Positions 46,157 through 57,589 of a stretch of 64,000 bases of DNA are shown in pieces. The notes beneath the pieces were generated by a model that saw only the letters and a program-made list of their open reading frames with translations, ran no database searches and was not told where the DNA came from. Position 1 is the stretch's first letter, and each line of letters begins with the position of its first letter. Source of the stretch: Ascaphus truei (Eukaryota; Chordata; Amphibia; Anura; Ascaphidae); contig CM071571.1 in assembly GCA_036426205.1 (NCBI GenBank), positions 116,400,502-116,464,501 of the forward strand, in the 5' to 3' direction. The translations under genes and the position numbers were made by a program.

Positions 46157-47252
46157 TAGCACCAATAACCATGAAAACACTATCTACTAGCCAGTAGTAA
46201 CCGCTATTGTAATTAAGGGGTTGACCCATCCCGCTACCCCCATGGGAGCCCTAACCACAAACCCCAGGCAACTACCCCCATCACCCAACTCCTCGATCCC
46301 CAATAAAATGTGAGTCTGGTGGTGACCCTGTAGGATTAGGCTGCAGAAGTCCCATTCAGAAGCAGGGACCTCCGTGTAATAATCCTTTTGGGAAATTCAT
46401 TCTGCGCTGGGCCATAATTGCACTTCATTGCAATCACAGCCGCACTTAGGCCACGCTCCACCCACTCCGAGTGTCGTATGGAGAAATGTAATCATGCCAC
46501 ATCTGTATGTTGAGTAGGCAAGTGTAAGGCACATGTATACAAAGAAGAGGGAACGATCCCAAAAACGGTGCACTCTACTCTACTCATTCAAAATAACAAA
46601 TTATTTATTAACATATCATAAACATAGAAAATAGTTAAAACCTATGGAGGTGTGCTATGGGAAATCCTAAGTATGGATTCCTCAGTTTGTCAAATGGCAC
46701 GGGTATGATAACCTAGTATAGCCAATCATGCACACAAAAACAGTATATACAATAACTAAGCTAGGTCCCCGTGGGGTTGCAGCTTGGATAGGAGGTAATC
46801 CTGTAAATTGAGACAATGTATGCTAATATCTAGCAACTATAGCTGAAACTGTAAAGTGTAGCAATATCATCATAATGTGTCTGTGTGTAATGATGAGTGA
46901 CACTTTAACCTACACATGAGATCTTAGCAAAAACCCAGCATCAAACACACCCCAGTGATCTGTGTGCAGATCCACCTGGGGATATACACGTCTGGATCTA
47001 CTTACTTATTGACCTGTGGTGTCTGTACGTTAAGCAGACACTCCTGGATGCCGACATGTGACTCAGCTGTCTCCCGTTTGTAAGCAGTGTTTCTACCAGG
47101 ATATACAGACCTCAAAGCTGCTCTTTCTAGCTAGTGGGATCCACATCTGTGGCCCACATCTTAGTTTAACTGTATCTGTTTCTTGCGGCTGACTCGATCA
47201 GACACCTATGCATCTGTCGCACACCTGATGCACACCTGACGTCACGCTGACG

Positions 47253-47310
47253 TCATCCCGACACGTGTTTCATTCCTGGGGCAATGGAACTTCTTCGGGG
47301 GTGAGAGGTG
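47253..47310 (-). ncRNA. Hammerhead-like motif, PLE-4 3' side (sense)
   Basis: Minus strand: CCGAAGAA (one change, U4 to C, plus a free N7), stem II GUUCC with GGAAU, GAAA, self-complementary CACGUG and UC. Stem I is short (CCC/GGG). Only one invariant core base is altered. Confidence 0.65.
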
Positions 47311-47734
47311 CCCTGTAGAGGCTTACTATTTAAATCCTCAGGTTGCCATGGTAATAAATTGGTGTCATTGGGTAGGAGTAACCCTTTCCTTACACACAAT
47401 GCAACCCGGTCTGCTGAGTTTAAATGCTATCATGGTGCCTCTTATCAGGGAGTACCTACTATGCTAAAAACAAGGTCAGTAAAAAATAAATTTATAAAAC
47501 AGACACCAATGACTTGTGTTGTTATTATTGCTGCCAAGTTAACCACAATGCACTAGCATCCTCTTGACTTATGTGTTTGTAATAGCCTGTAAGTGATAAC
47601 AATGTTATTATAGGCTAAGAGGAGGATATAGGAAGGTTACTGTGACAAACCTAAATATGATCCTTGATGGGACTTTTCCATAACATAGGTTAATGTCATG
47701 TATAATCCTAATGAATACACATCACTTAGCACAA

Positions 47735-48665
47735 CTACAAACATGCAGAGTAATTGAAATCTTCATTTAACCCATGCAGGGATTGTGTTCCTAGGATAAA
47801 GATCCACCTTGCTTCTTTTTTAAGGAAGGCATTATCTATATCTCCTCCCCGCAGCCCCAGAGAGACATGTTCAATGCCTTGGAATTGAACTGATGTTATG
47901 TCCCCCTGGTGTAACCGATTTATGTGTCGTGCCAGCGGTGTGTCAACGCTGTTTCTAATAGTGCTGGCATGCTCCAAAATGCGGCGACGTAGTTGGCGTG
48001 ACTTTTTCCCAACATACATCAAACCGCACTTGCAGGTTGCTAAATATATAACACCACATGTTTTACAATTAAAGAATTATTTAATTGTGTATATTTTAGA
48101 ACCAGTAACATTTTGAAAAGTTTTCTGGGGGTTAATGAAGTTGCAGGCTTTACACGCCCCACATTTGAAAGTGCCCTTTGTGGTATTAGTTAGCCACGTT
48201 ATTGCTGTAGGCGTTTTATAGTGGCTATGTACCAAAGAGTCAGATAGGTTTTTGGATCTCCTATATGTAATTGAGGGGGTGTCAGGAAGCACTTGCCTGT
48301 ATGTTTCATCCTCCAAAAGGATATGCCAGTGCTTATTGATTATTCTTTTAATCTCCCTCCACTGCTTACTGTATGTGCCGATTATTCTAACCGGACTCGG
48401 TTGATTGTCTATTTCTTTTTTACCATATAGTAAAGTGTTCCTATCTGATTGTTTGGCGCGTTTATAAGCTTTGTTTATGCAGCTTTTACTGCAACCCCTA
48501 GTTGAGAATTTTTTTCTCATAATTTCTGATTGTTTTTAAAAGTCACTAAGGGTAGAGCAATTTCTTTTTGCTCTTAAAAATTGTCCAACAGGGATACCCT
48601 CAATCTGAGGTTTGGGATGATGGCTTGTGAACAGTAGTAGATTATTGGTGGCAGTGCTTTTAGTA
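47735..48665 (-). pseudogene. PLE-4 RT C-terminus and GIY-YIG endonuclease
   Basis: Begins within the RT at TKSTATNNLLLFTSHHPK, continues IEGIPVGQFLRAKRNCSTL, then an in-frame TAA (about 48537). The thumb-connection region follows (KSCINKAYKRAKQSDRN, IIGTYSKQWREIKR), then the CX2CX2C knuckle FKCGACKAC (about 48165). A second in-frame TAA lies near 48077. The nuclease follows: GVIYLATCKCGLMYVG (about 48045-47998), RQLRRRILEHASTIRN, SLGLRGGDIDNAFLKKEARW and GLNEDFNYSACL. The reading frame is otherwise continuous, so decay is modest. Confidence 0.88.
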
Positions 48666-48670
48666 TGAAC

Positions 48671-49288
48671 TGTTGATTGTAATACCCCTTGACTATCCTT
48701 GAAAATTTCCAGCACTTCTCTTTAAAGGTATAATTCCTAGCTGAGCAGTATTTTCCTCTCTCCCCCCCTCCCCCCCCCTCTCTCAAGTGTAAGGCACCAC
48801 TGATACTCTGGACAGCAACTCTAGCAGCATGAGCTAAACTATCTGTTTGGAAGAATCATTGTCACATCATACTTTTGAGCTGCTCATTGCTCACACCTGT
48901 AGCTAATCTTGCTATTAGCATATCTCTAGAGAATCTCTGGTGTGCCCCAAAAGGAACATTAAACTGTTAACTAGGAAGTGGAAGTAGTCTACTTTTAAAG
49001 GAAGCCAGTGGGAGGGTGCTACAGGTATGAGTACTCAGGGACAAGTAGAGCTCAAAACTTTAGTATGCTGTGACTGACAGTAGTGTACAGATGGATAAGC
49101 ACAAAGGTGGCTACAGTGTAGCAGAATTTTCATGTGGCCTGGGCAGTTAGTGGGGATGTTGGATATGAGTCAAGGGTATCCCTCTGGCTCTTAGAATGAT
49201 GGTAAAGCAAGCTGGTTGTGCCCTTGATTAATCAGTGTGTTATGTTTGATATATGTTGCTGTTTAAATAATGCTGTGACTGCTTTATC
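48671..49288. other. No gene recognised
   Basis: Contains a C-rich tract (48763-48780) and otherwise unremarkable sequence between PLE-4 and the LTR element. Confidence 0.4.
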
Positions 49289-49292
49289 CTCC

Positions 49293-49887
49293 AGTAGACG
49301 GACGCTCACAGAGGTACACAATGGAGACTTTTATAAGGTGAAATTATAATGAGGCTTTATTGTGCCTTTTCCTTAACATCAGGAAACCATCCAAACAAGG
49401 GGGAAACAAAGCTTCTATTCACTTGGGAGTGGTTCTAGTGAAATACTATGCAATTCACAACTCCCTTAGTTAAGCATGTCTCCCAGCCCCAAACACATAG
49501 CATGAAATGAACAGATATAAAAAGTGTTGTTAATAAAAGTCTTATCTGTTAGCTGGGCTGCTGTAGGGGAAGCTTCTCTGCTCTCCTGGAACCGCACCCG
49601 TGTGTGCACAGAAAATGTCAGCATCCAGGTTTAGAAGTCTTATTTGTCAGCTCCAGAGATCTGTGTTCTCTTGGTCAGTCTCTCCTGGGAGACTAAAGAA
49701 CCTCTGCTCTGTCTCCAAAGTTCAGCTCACACGTGAGCTAAGGAGTCTCACTTCCTGTCTCAAAAGACAGGCTTTTGTAAGCAATCTACTCAGGCAGGTG
49801 GTGCTTGTTAATTGACTACCAGCAGTTAACCACCACACTTCTGGATTAGAGGCACATTACTTGAACAGGGATAAGTCCCCTGTTACA
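49293..49887 (-). mobile_element. 3' LTR of copy-C element
   Basis: Minus strand starts TGTAACAGGGG at 49887. The far end is altered (AGTAGACGG where the partner has TGTGACG). It differs from the other LTR mainly by small indels, so the insertion is not very recent. Confidence 0.85.
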
Positions 49888-49989
49888 TACATCCCCTGTT
49901 TGTGGGAAGCTCGGGCTTGCCACGGCCAAAGCCCAGCCTTCCACTCTCATTCTAGATATCTCTGTGGCTTGAATGAGAGTGTATGGAGG

Positions 49990-50650
49990 AAGAGAACCCT
50001 CAGTCCTGCTGGGATTGGAGACCTTTCTCCAGTTTATTCGTGTCTCCTCCTGAAGGTGCTTGAGATCAGCACCCCTCAGTCGCTCAAGGAGGACTTTTTC
50101 TAAGTATTGTCTTTTTTCTACGTGCGCGGTCATGCGATTTCCCTCGCGTCAGTGCTCGTCTTATTGTAGGCATACTGTATGGCAGCAGTTGCAGAGCATT
50201 TAAAAACAGCCCTTTGAGTTTTCCGCTCTTGAAGCTATCTCTCTGCCCTTTTCCCACTCAATGGGGTTGCTAGTTCAGCCTCTTTGAGGTTAAGTTGCAA
50301 TTCCACACCCACTTCCAGAGAATGTCCCATATTTTCAGCTTCATCAGCTAAGGATTCTTCTGGTTTTGATTCAGCACGCGTACCTTCTTTTGTTGCCTCT
50401 TGGGTCAAGGGAAAAATAGGGTGCTCCACCCAGTAACACTTCATCCAATATTGGACTGATATCTTCATTTATAATAACTCCATCATGAGGTCTAAGGAGT
50501 GGGTATTTTAAATGAATTGACGTGTGAGTCACTTGAATATTAACAGTATCAAAGTACTCAACTATTGCAGTCACAATTAAAGTCTCTTACCCACTCCCAC
50601 AGTCTCCAATGAAGGTAGTAGTGGCGTGCCAGCCATGGAAGGGAATCCAG
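49990..50650 (-). pseudogene. Copy C, 3' continuation with IQ-like helix
   Basis: Beyond the nested PLE derivative coding-like sequence resumes (LLRPHDGVIINEDISPILDE about 50490, ESLADEAENMGHSLEVGVEL about 50350) and reaches an IQ-like helix ATAAIQYAYNK (about 50190), aligned with the IQ block of copy A. Frames are broken. It suggests copies A, B and C share one architecture of coiled coil then IQ motifs. Confidence 0.45.
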
Positions 50651-50768
50651 TATCAGCAACAAACAACAGCAAATAGCGCACAGCCAGGGAGTCAGGTGAA
50701 AATTTAAAAATTCAATTCCATTTATTTCAGTACATGACTGATGACAAAATTACCCCCATGGGGACAAA

Positions 50769-50828
50769 AAACGCACCACCTATGCGTTTAGGACCAGTAG
50801 GTCCTTTATCAAGGAGTCTGGCACATGA
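50769..50828 (-). ncRNA. Hammerhead-like motif, left arm of PLE derivative
   Basis: Minus strand: UUGAUAAA, stem II GGACC-UACU-GGUCC, UAAA (G12 lost), GCAU and A. Mutated partner of the motif at 51937. Confidence 0.55.
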
Positions 50829-51936
50829 AGCAATTGTGTGTCTTATATACGCCTAGTTTAATCAACAATGATATGACATACCTGTGGAAATCGGGTAAAT
50901 CCCCACTGCGCCTGCTCATGACGTCACACAGGGTGCCACCACTCCAGGCACCAAGGCCTGAGGGTAAAAAGCGCCCCCCGTGCTACAATGCGCCTGCTCA
51001 CTGAAGGAAAATAGCCGATACTAGGCATGTGAATCGGCAATAAGTCCCGCCCCCATGACATCACATCGGGCCCCCGATTGGCTAATGCGCGCCGCCGCTC
51101 AACCAATGGAAGACCAGGTTGATCGGAAGACACGCCCAGCCGTTGGAACTCCACGCAATGCCCCAGGCAAGCATAAAACTACTAACATTACGTGTACTTA
51201 CTAGACAGGATGACCACACACTCATAGTAGCAATAAACTGCTGTATAATCACTATAACAACAGACATGGCATCCTATGGGTATCTGACCCACATAGATCC
51301 ATATCCCATCAAACACAGTACAATGTATAATAATAAAAACAATGTCACTGGATACACACTTAAGTGACAGCACAGTTAAAATACACTAACTAACAAATAC
51401 AATTTATTACCCACAATGGTTCAAACATATATCCTTATATTGAGATAATAAAAAATATTAAATATATTCTAGTTAAATCTCCATGGTGTAATGAAAAGTG
51501 GAAGAATAAATCAACAATATTACTTGCTCACCTTTATAATTATCAATCTAATGTAAACAATATTTAGCACAGTAATAGTATTACATTCTGTTAGCGTGGA
51601 CAACCTGCATACTTGGTATCAGTATCTATATATTGTCAAAAAACAGTACATGAGGTTGAGCGGCGGCGCGCATTAGCCAATCGGGGGCCCGATGTGATGT
51701 CATGGGGTGGGACTTATTGCCGATTCACATGCCTGGTATCGGCTATTTTACTTCAGTGAACAGATGCGTTGTAGCACGGGGGGGGGACGCTTTTTACCCA
51801 CAGGCCTTGGTGCCTGGAGTGGTAGCGCCCTGCGTGACGTCACGCGCAGGCGCAGTGAGGATTTACCCGATTTCCACAGGTATGTCATATCATTGTTGAT
51901 TAAACTAGGGGTATATAAGACACACAATTGCTCCAT

Positions 51937-51992
51937 GTGCCAGACTCCTTGATAAAGGACCTACCGGTCCGAAACGCGTAGGAGGTGCATGT
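51937..51992 (+). ncRNA. Hammerhead-like motif, right arm of PLE derivative (U3/A8 pair)
   Basis: Core strand UUGAUAAA, stem II GGACC-UACC-GGUCC (perfect), GAAA, self-complementary CGCG, then UA. Stem I pairs CUCC with GGAG, and CAUG with CAUG further out. Relative to CUGAUGAA, the paired core residues C3 and G8 are both changed, to U and A, preserving a Watson-Crick pair. Confidence 0.65.
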
Positions 51993-52109
51993 TTTGTCCC
52001 CATGGGGGTAATTTTGTCATCAGTCATGTACTGAAATAAATGGAAATGAATTTTTACATTTTCACCTGGCTCCCTGGCTGTGCGCTATTTGCTGTTGTTT
52101 GTTGTTGCC

Positions 52110-54050
52110 TGTTGGGTGGCTGAAAGTTTTGCTAGTGCTTGTTTATGTGGTTCAAATTTGGCAACCTTGTCTTTCAGATGAGCGGTATTCCCAGCTCTCT
52201 CTGTACCCTTGTCTTCATGGGTTTTTGAGGCTGTGGGATATTGACGCTTAGTCAGGGTCAATACTTGTCCTTGTAGGACTGTAATCTCATCCGCGAGAGA
52301 TCCCTGTTTTATGAGTGCGTCTTGCAAGTCTCTTCTCAGGGAATTTATCTGCACGCTTTGCTTTCTCTGAGCTTGCTTCCACATTTTTATTGCATTGTGA
52401 AGCACTATGAATTTCTTTGCTCGGGCCATAGTTACTTGTTTTAGTTTCTGGACCTTTTTGTGCTCCCTTTTGTGCCAGGTCACCTGGGTTCTAAGCTTGG
52501 CCTCTAGCGATGCTTTGGTGATGCACAGGGTAGCCTTCAGTTTCTCATGCTGCTTTGCGGGGACATACTGGGTCATCAGACGTTCCTGCAGCCCTTGAAT
52601 TTCTTTAACAGCCTGCAGATTTTCTTCCTGCAGAGTTCGCTTCTTCTCCTCGGCCTTCTCGAGGTGCGTACGCAGACCTTGCAGTTCGTTCTGCAGTCGG
52701 TGCTCTGCTTTCAAACTTCTCACCTTCCAAAGTCTATTTATTCTTTCCTTAAGCTTGTGTAGCTTTTCTTCTTTTCCTTGGACTTCGTCTGTCAACTGAA
52801 ATTTTCTTCTTTGATTTTTTTAAGTTTTTTTCTTTGTAATCTTAAATGTTCTCCTTTTTCAGTCTCTGTACTATTCGGGGCCTCTTTGCAGTCCTCCTTC
52901 CATTTACGCACACTCTGCTTTGAGAATGACAGTCTCCTGGCATGATATTCCTTCTCTAGGTTGAAGGTCTGAGCTCCTTCTGGGAGACTTTGAGATTTGT
53001 ATTAAGATTGACAATTGTTTCTTTAGAAATGTCCAGCTCCTCAGTAAGACGTGTAGTTCCTTTCTGGAACTTCCAGGTCTGTGCGGCAAGCTGTTGGTCT
53101 CATGATGTGAGGCATCCAGTGCTCTGCGAGTGTCTGAACCTCTTTCTGAATACGTCCATCTCTGTCCAGACACTGTTGACCTCCTGTTTGTGAGACATTC
53201 AGCTCTATGCGAAGAGTGTGAACCTCTTGCTGCAAGACTGTCATCGCTTCAGTGCCTCCTCATACATCCGCTTTAGCGTAGCCACCATTTTATCAGCTTG
53301 GCTCTGCTTTCATCCATGGGAATAGTAGCATTTGCAGTATCAAGCTCAGTCTTGAATCGTCCAATTCTGTCCTGGCTAAAGAGACATTGCGAGCACATAT
53401 TCCTGTAGCTTCACGTTATATTCTGTAGCTCTGTGTACACCTCTTCCTTTTGTTTCAATTGTTCACGGAGCTATCACAGTCATGCCTGGCATTTTTCAGG
53501 GCATCTTCAGGGCTAGTCAAGGGATTGTAACTTACTGGTTCCGGCTCCGCTTCCTGGGATGGTTGTTGAGGGTTCCTCACTGTTGGCACCGGACAGCCAC
53601 TTCTTGGGGTACACGACTTCTGCCTTGGGCCCCTCGGATATTCGGTTAACCGCGGGACGAATTCTCCATTTTCTCTAGGCTGCCAGGGCAACTCGCCCCC
53701 TTTTTCCTCCACAAGTTCTGCAGATGTGTCTGTTCCTTCCACGGTAAGTGAAGAAACGCTTTTTTCTTTTCTTTTCCTTTTCCGCTTTTTAATTTGGATA
53801 CACCATCCCTTCAGAGATACTGGGGTCTCCACTTCATTTGAAATTTTAGCAGCGTCACTGGATCCACCCGGCTTTCTCTGCAACTGTAATAGCAGACGGA
53901 AATATTCGGTGATCCACTGCTCCCTCTCTTTTCTCCTGCTGATCATATTCGTCAAAGGGACGGTCTTTCGGTTCGTGCCGAGTTCGAGACACCCCACCAT
54001 ACCTGGGGTGTTGTGTGGGTGTGACTCGGTTCGGGTTCCCCATAAGAGAT
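52110..54050 (-). pseudogene. Coiled-coil/IQ-motif gene, copy C (main part)
   Basis: The most coherent copy. The N-terminal frame (54000-53455) has EQWITEYFRLLLQLQRK, a basic stretch KKRKRKRKEK, the shared block ENGEFVPRLTEYPRGPRQKS and PEDALKNARHDCDS. Damaged frames to 52900 retain 14-residue coiled-coil units (QQEVHTLRIELNVSQ, about 53220). The C-terminal frame (52795-52085) is a long charged helix with LQNELQGLRTHLEKAEEK, QYVPAKQHEKLKATLCITKA and HKKVQKLKQ, and ends on a stop supplied by the nested PLE derivative. The heptad pattern is strong. The parent family is unknown. It could be a captured host gene or an element-specific structural protein. Confidence 0.7.
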
Positions 54051-55270
54051 GTCTTCCTCCTTATGGACTGGAAGGGCCACTCTTACGTGGGGTGGGTTCA
54101 TTACAGGAACGCTGCACTTGTCCCAATTTTTAGGCTATCAGGTGTAATTTTTTTTCCTGACCTCAGGAGGCTCTATTGCAGCTGTTGCCACTGTATTTGC
54201 TAGAACCCCCACTGTGGTAGTCCTACAGTGGGCATATTTTGCTTGTAGAGGTCGTAGTCTCTCACAGGATCTTTGTAGACTTTTCCTTTCCTGGATAATT
54301 CCACATATCAGCAGTACTGTGCATGCATTTTTCTCTCATCAGGTATACAAGATGTGCAGTTGCTAGTAAAAATTGTCTATTTGCTTTACCCATTTACTTG
54401 CTAGGTTTAATCTCTCATTAGGTATTCTGAATGTGTAGTTGCTAGGTAAAAACTTCCGTTTGCTTTACAACCATTACTTGCTAGTAAATCCCTCCGCTTC
54501 AGCAACAGAATTTTGTTTTCTGCTTGGATTCAGTAATTTTCAGTCCTCATCTTTGGGTATTATGGCATTCACACTTCACACTTTGGTGTCTGTTTTGCTA
54601 CTAAGATATATAGGCAGACTTTTTTTTTTTACTTGCAGAAAAAAAACATTCTTTCCAGTGGACTATTTCTTTCACTCCGGCAGGGTGACTCATCACTCAG
54701 CAATTGGCTTTGGAATACCTTTTACACAGTTCTGCAATCCCTTTTTCCCCTGTAGGGCAATTTTACACTCAGCATTTGTTTGCTAAAAATTCCCCTGCTT
54801 CAGCACAGTCTTACATCGATTTTCATACTTTTCTGCATATACTCCATTCACAGCTGGTAGTTCTGTGCGGTGTGGCAACCTTTATTTGCAAAATCAGTAC
54901 CGCTCGTGGGTCACCATCTGTATTCACTGCTTCAGCTAAACTTTGTTGTTTTCCAAACACCTATCCCTTTTTAAGGGCTGACTCACTTCTTGACCCTGCA
55001 TGGCTGGAAGGCAAAACCCCTATTTCAAGACCCATTACACTTTGTGATAGGCAAATAAGTTTAGCTGCTTCAGGCAGTCCCTCTCCTCTTGGGATTTGGG
55101 AAAATAGTCCATCTGTGGTTTTGTAGGTTTCAGTGCAGTGGTGTGTATCACTTAACTCTGATCTCTCTGTTTTTTTATTTTTTTAGTGCTCAGACTGTTT
55201 GTAGGCAAAAGCTAAAAAAATTTTCACAGAAAAAATCTCCGGTCCTTTCTCTAACTTCAAAGACGACCTC
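54050..55270. other. Leader region of the copy-C element, no gene recognised
   Basis: Between the PBS and the coiled-coil gene. Contains repeated GTTGCTAG- and TTTGCTTTAC-like phrases (54360-54490) and no recognisable gag. Confidence 0.4.
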
Positions 55271-55272
55271 TT

Positions 55273-55290
55273 GTCCCACTTCGGACACCA
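55273..55290 (-). promoter_or_regulatory. Primer-binding-site-like sequence (copy-C element)
   Basis: Minus strand TGGTGTCCGAAGTGGGAC begins 2 nt after the LTR end (CACA-TA-TGG). The same spacing occurs in the copy-B element at 15787. The tRNA was not identified. Confidence 0.6.
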
Positions 55291-55292
55291 TA

Positions 55293-55868
55293 TGTGACGA
55301 CGCTCACAGAGGTAACAATGGAGACTTTTATAAGGTGAAATTATAACAGCTTTATTGTGCCTTTTCCTTAACATCAGGAAACCATCCAACCGGGGAAACA
55401 GCTTCTATTAACTTGGGAGTGGTTCTAGTGAAATACTATGCAATTCACAACTCCCTTAGTTAGCATGTCCTCCAGCCCCAACACATAGCATGAAATGAAC
55501 AGATTAAAGTGTTTGTAATAAAAGTCTTATCTGTTAGCTGGGCTCTGTAGGGAAGCTTCTCTGCTCTCCTGGAACCGCCCCGTGTGTGCACAGAAAATGT
55601 CGCATCTCCAGGTTTAGAGTCTTATTTGTCACTCCAGAGATCTGTGTTCTCTTGGTCAGTCTCTCCTGGGAGACTAAGAAACCTCTGCTCTTGTCTCCAA
55701 AGTTCAGCTCACACGTGAGCTAAGAGTCTCACTTCCTGTCTCAAAAGACAGGCTTTTGTAAGCAATCTACTCAGGCAGGTGGTGTTTGTTAATTGACTAC
55801 CAGCAGTTAACCACCACACTGCTGGATTAGAGGCACATTACTTGAACAGGGATAACTCCCCTGTTACA
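55293..55868 (-). mobile_element. 5' LTR of copy-C element
   Basis: Minus strand starts TGTAACAG and ends GCGTCGTCACA. AATAAA lies about 60 bp before the 3' end in this sense, supporting minus-strand transcription. Confidence 0.85.
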
Positions 55869-55879
55869 CTCCCATAAAG

Positions 55880-57560
55880 TCATTGTAATGTGGTTATTTG
55901 GGGATAAGGGAGGGGACCGTCTAGAAGCATGGGAAGTCAATCAATCAATGACATAACAACTTCTGTAATGCTTTAATATTTGTTTTCTTAATGACTAACT
56001 TCAAAAATTACAATACAAATGTTCCATACTAAAGTTAATCTCCATTCAAATAGATGGATTTAAAATCTTCTCTGGTATGGGGGAAACAGCTTCACAGCAT
56101 ATTAAATGAGATCCTACATGTTAAATAACTCACCGTATTTGCTGGTTTGATAATGGAGATAGTTAAAGACTTTCTCAAAGCTACTGTAACTAAGGAAATA
56201 ATGTAAAAGTTGCAGTGCCATGGCCACAGTTCGTACGATTTTAGAATGCACAGTTTCAAAGGGCTCACAAACATAGTTTAACATTAATATTTCACGAAAG
56301 AAGAAAACTAATAAAAGATTTAAAGTATATGATAAAAAGGAAATGTAAATGCATTTTTCCTGAACAAAAAGTCCCTTTTAGGTGGGACTGACCCTCTCCT
56401 CAGAAGTGGCAATTCAATTCTTTGTAGGTATATGCCATTTTAAGATTACAGAATATTTTCAAACATAAGGACAGTGGCAGCTTTCTAAATATATGATAAG
56501 CTTTTTCTTAAACGAGGTAGACATACTGCTCTGAAATTTGCACCAACTCAGACCTACTGAAATCTGACAAAAATGATGGCCAGAGATGCATAATGTCACA
56601 TCCCATTTTAACATGTATGTACATTACCCATTATTTTGATTTACTATGCAAGCACTATAAAACAGAATTGATAGAAAGTACATTGCAGTACTTTGAAACG
56701 TTGTTGCTGAAATGTACAGTATGTTCCTAAGCAATTTTGCTTAAAAAACACATGATACCTGTAAATATGATACTCCTATGTCTTCTTTACTTTATCTTCT
56801 GTTTCAAATTACTGAAAGAAACCTGTATGTTACTGACAGAAAATGCCTGTGACATTTATGCCAATTGGTTGGACTCTAGTAATCTCCACAACATGTACAA
56901 TTATGATAATACATCTTGTACAATTATACTGAAAACCTGAACCAGACCCTTACAATATAAATTTCTCATAAACAGACTAATAGGAGTATTAAATTAAGCC
57001 AGGGCAGAATCTTGATAACTCTCATATAATTGTTAGAATGACTTTGAAACCCATGAGGAAACTTAACCTAAGTGTTTTATTTGCTCTGATAATTTCCTAC
57101 CTGATTACAAAATTAGTCATCCTCTTTGTAAAGCCTGTTTGAGCTAGGTTTTATTTTTGGGTCTGACAATAGCTACAGGGTTTTATTAAATGGACATATT
57201 AAAATAAATCTGGTATTAAAAAACATAAGGGCTCAGTCCTCAAACTCTGATCTGTCAAAAATGCATTATTATCAGCACACTAAATGCATAATGTTTATGG
57301 TGCAAGTCATAAACGTTGTAAAAATAACACATTTTTACCCGCAACCAAAAAAAATATTGGTGGCTGCGACAAAGTGACTAAATATGACAGTCATCAATAT
57401 ATCAAATATATTTATCAGAACTGGCCTAGCTATATAAAATATCAAGTTTTGTTATCACCTACTTCAGGCTAACGTTAGCCCTGTCTTGCCTATGTTTATA
57501 ATGACCAATATAATGGGCATTACATACACAGGTAAGTACTGTAAGATAAACCAAAATGAA
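55880..57560. other. AT-rich intergenic stretch, no gene recognised
   Basis: Only short chance frames. No repeat termini or RNA genes were recognised. Confidence 0.45.
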
Positions 57561-57589
57561 ATAGATGATAAAATATTAAACATATTAAT

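Larger units (their letters stand above)
46530..48670 (-). mobile_element. PLE-4, 5'-truncated
   Basis: Minus-strand order: RT C-terminus and nuclease (48665-47735), 3' region, hammerhead-like motif (47310-47253), then terminal sequence to about 46530. 5' truncation at about 48665 is typical of target-primed insertion. Confidence 0.75.
50655..52108 (+). mobile_element. ORF-less PLE derivative with inverted arms
   Basis: Arms of about 470-520 bp (50655-51130 and 51595-52108) are inverted copies, beginning GCAACAAACAACAGCAAATA and its inverse. Each carries a hammerhead-like motif, antisense on the left and sense on the right. The 460-bp centre holds no RT or nuclease. It looks like a miniature PLE made of pseudo-LTRs only, inserted in the coiled-coil gene. 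Confidence 0.8.
49293..55868 (-). mobile_element. LTR retroelement carrying coiled-coil/IQ gene, no visible pol
   Basis: Two direct repeats of about 576-595 bp (49293-49887 and 55293-55868) bound 5.4 kb. Flanks share CTCC on both sides (49289-49292 and 55869-55872), a possible 4-bp target duplication. A PBS-like site adjoins the right LTR, giving minus orientation. The interior holds copy C of the coiled-coil/IQ gene and a nested PLE derivative. No RT, RNase H or integrase motif was seen. The element is therefore non-autonomous and would depend on enzymes from a partner. Confidence 0.8.
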
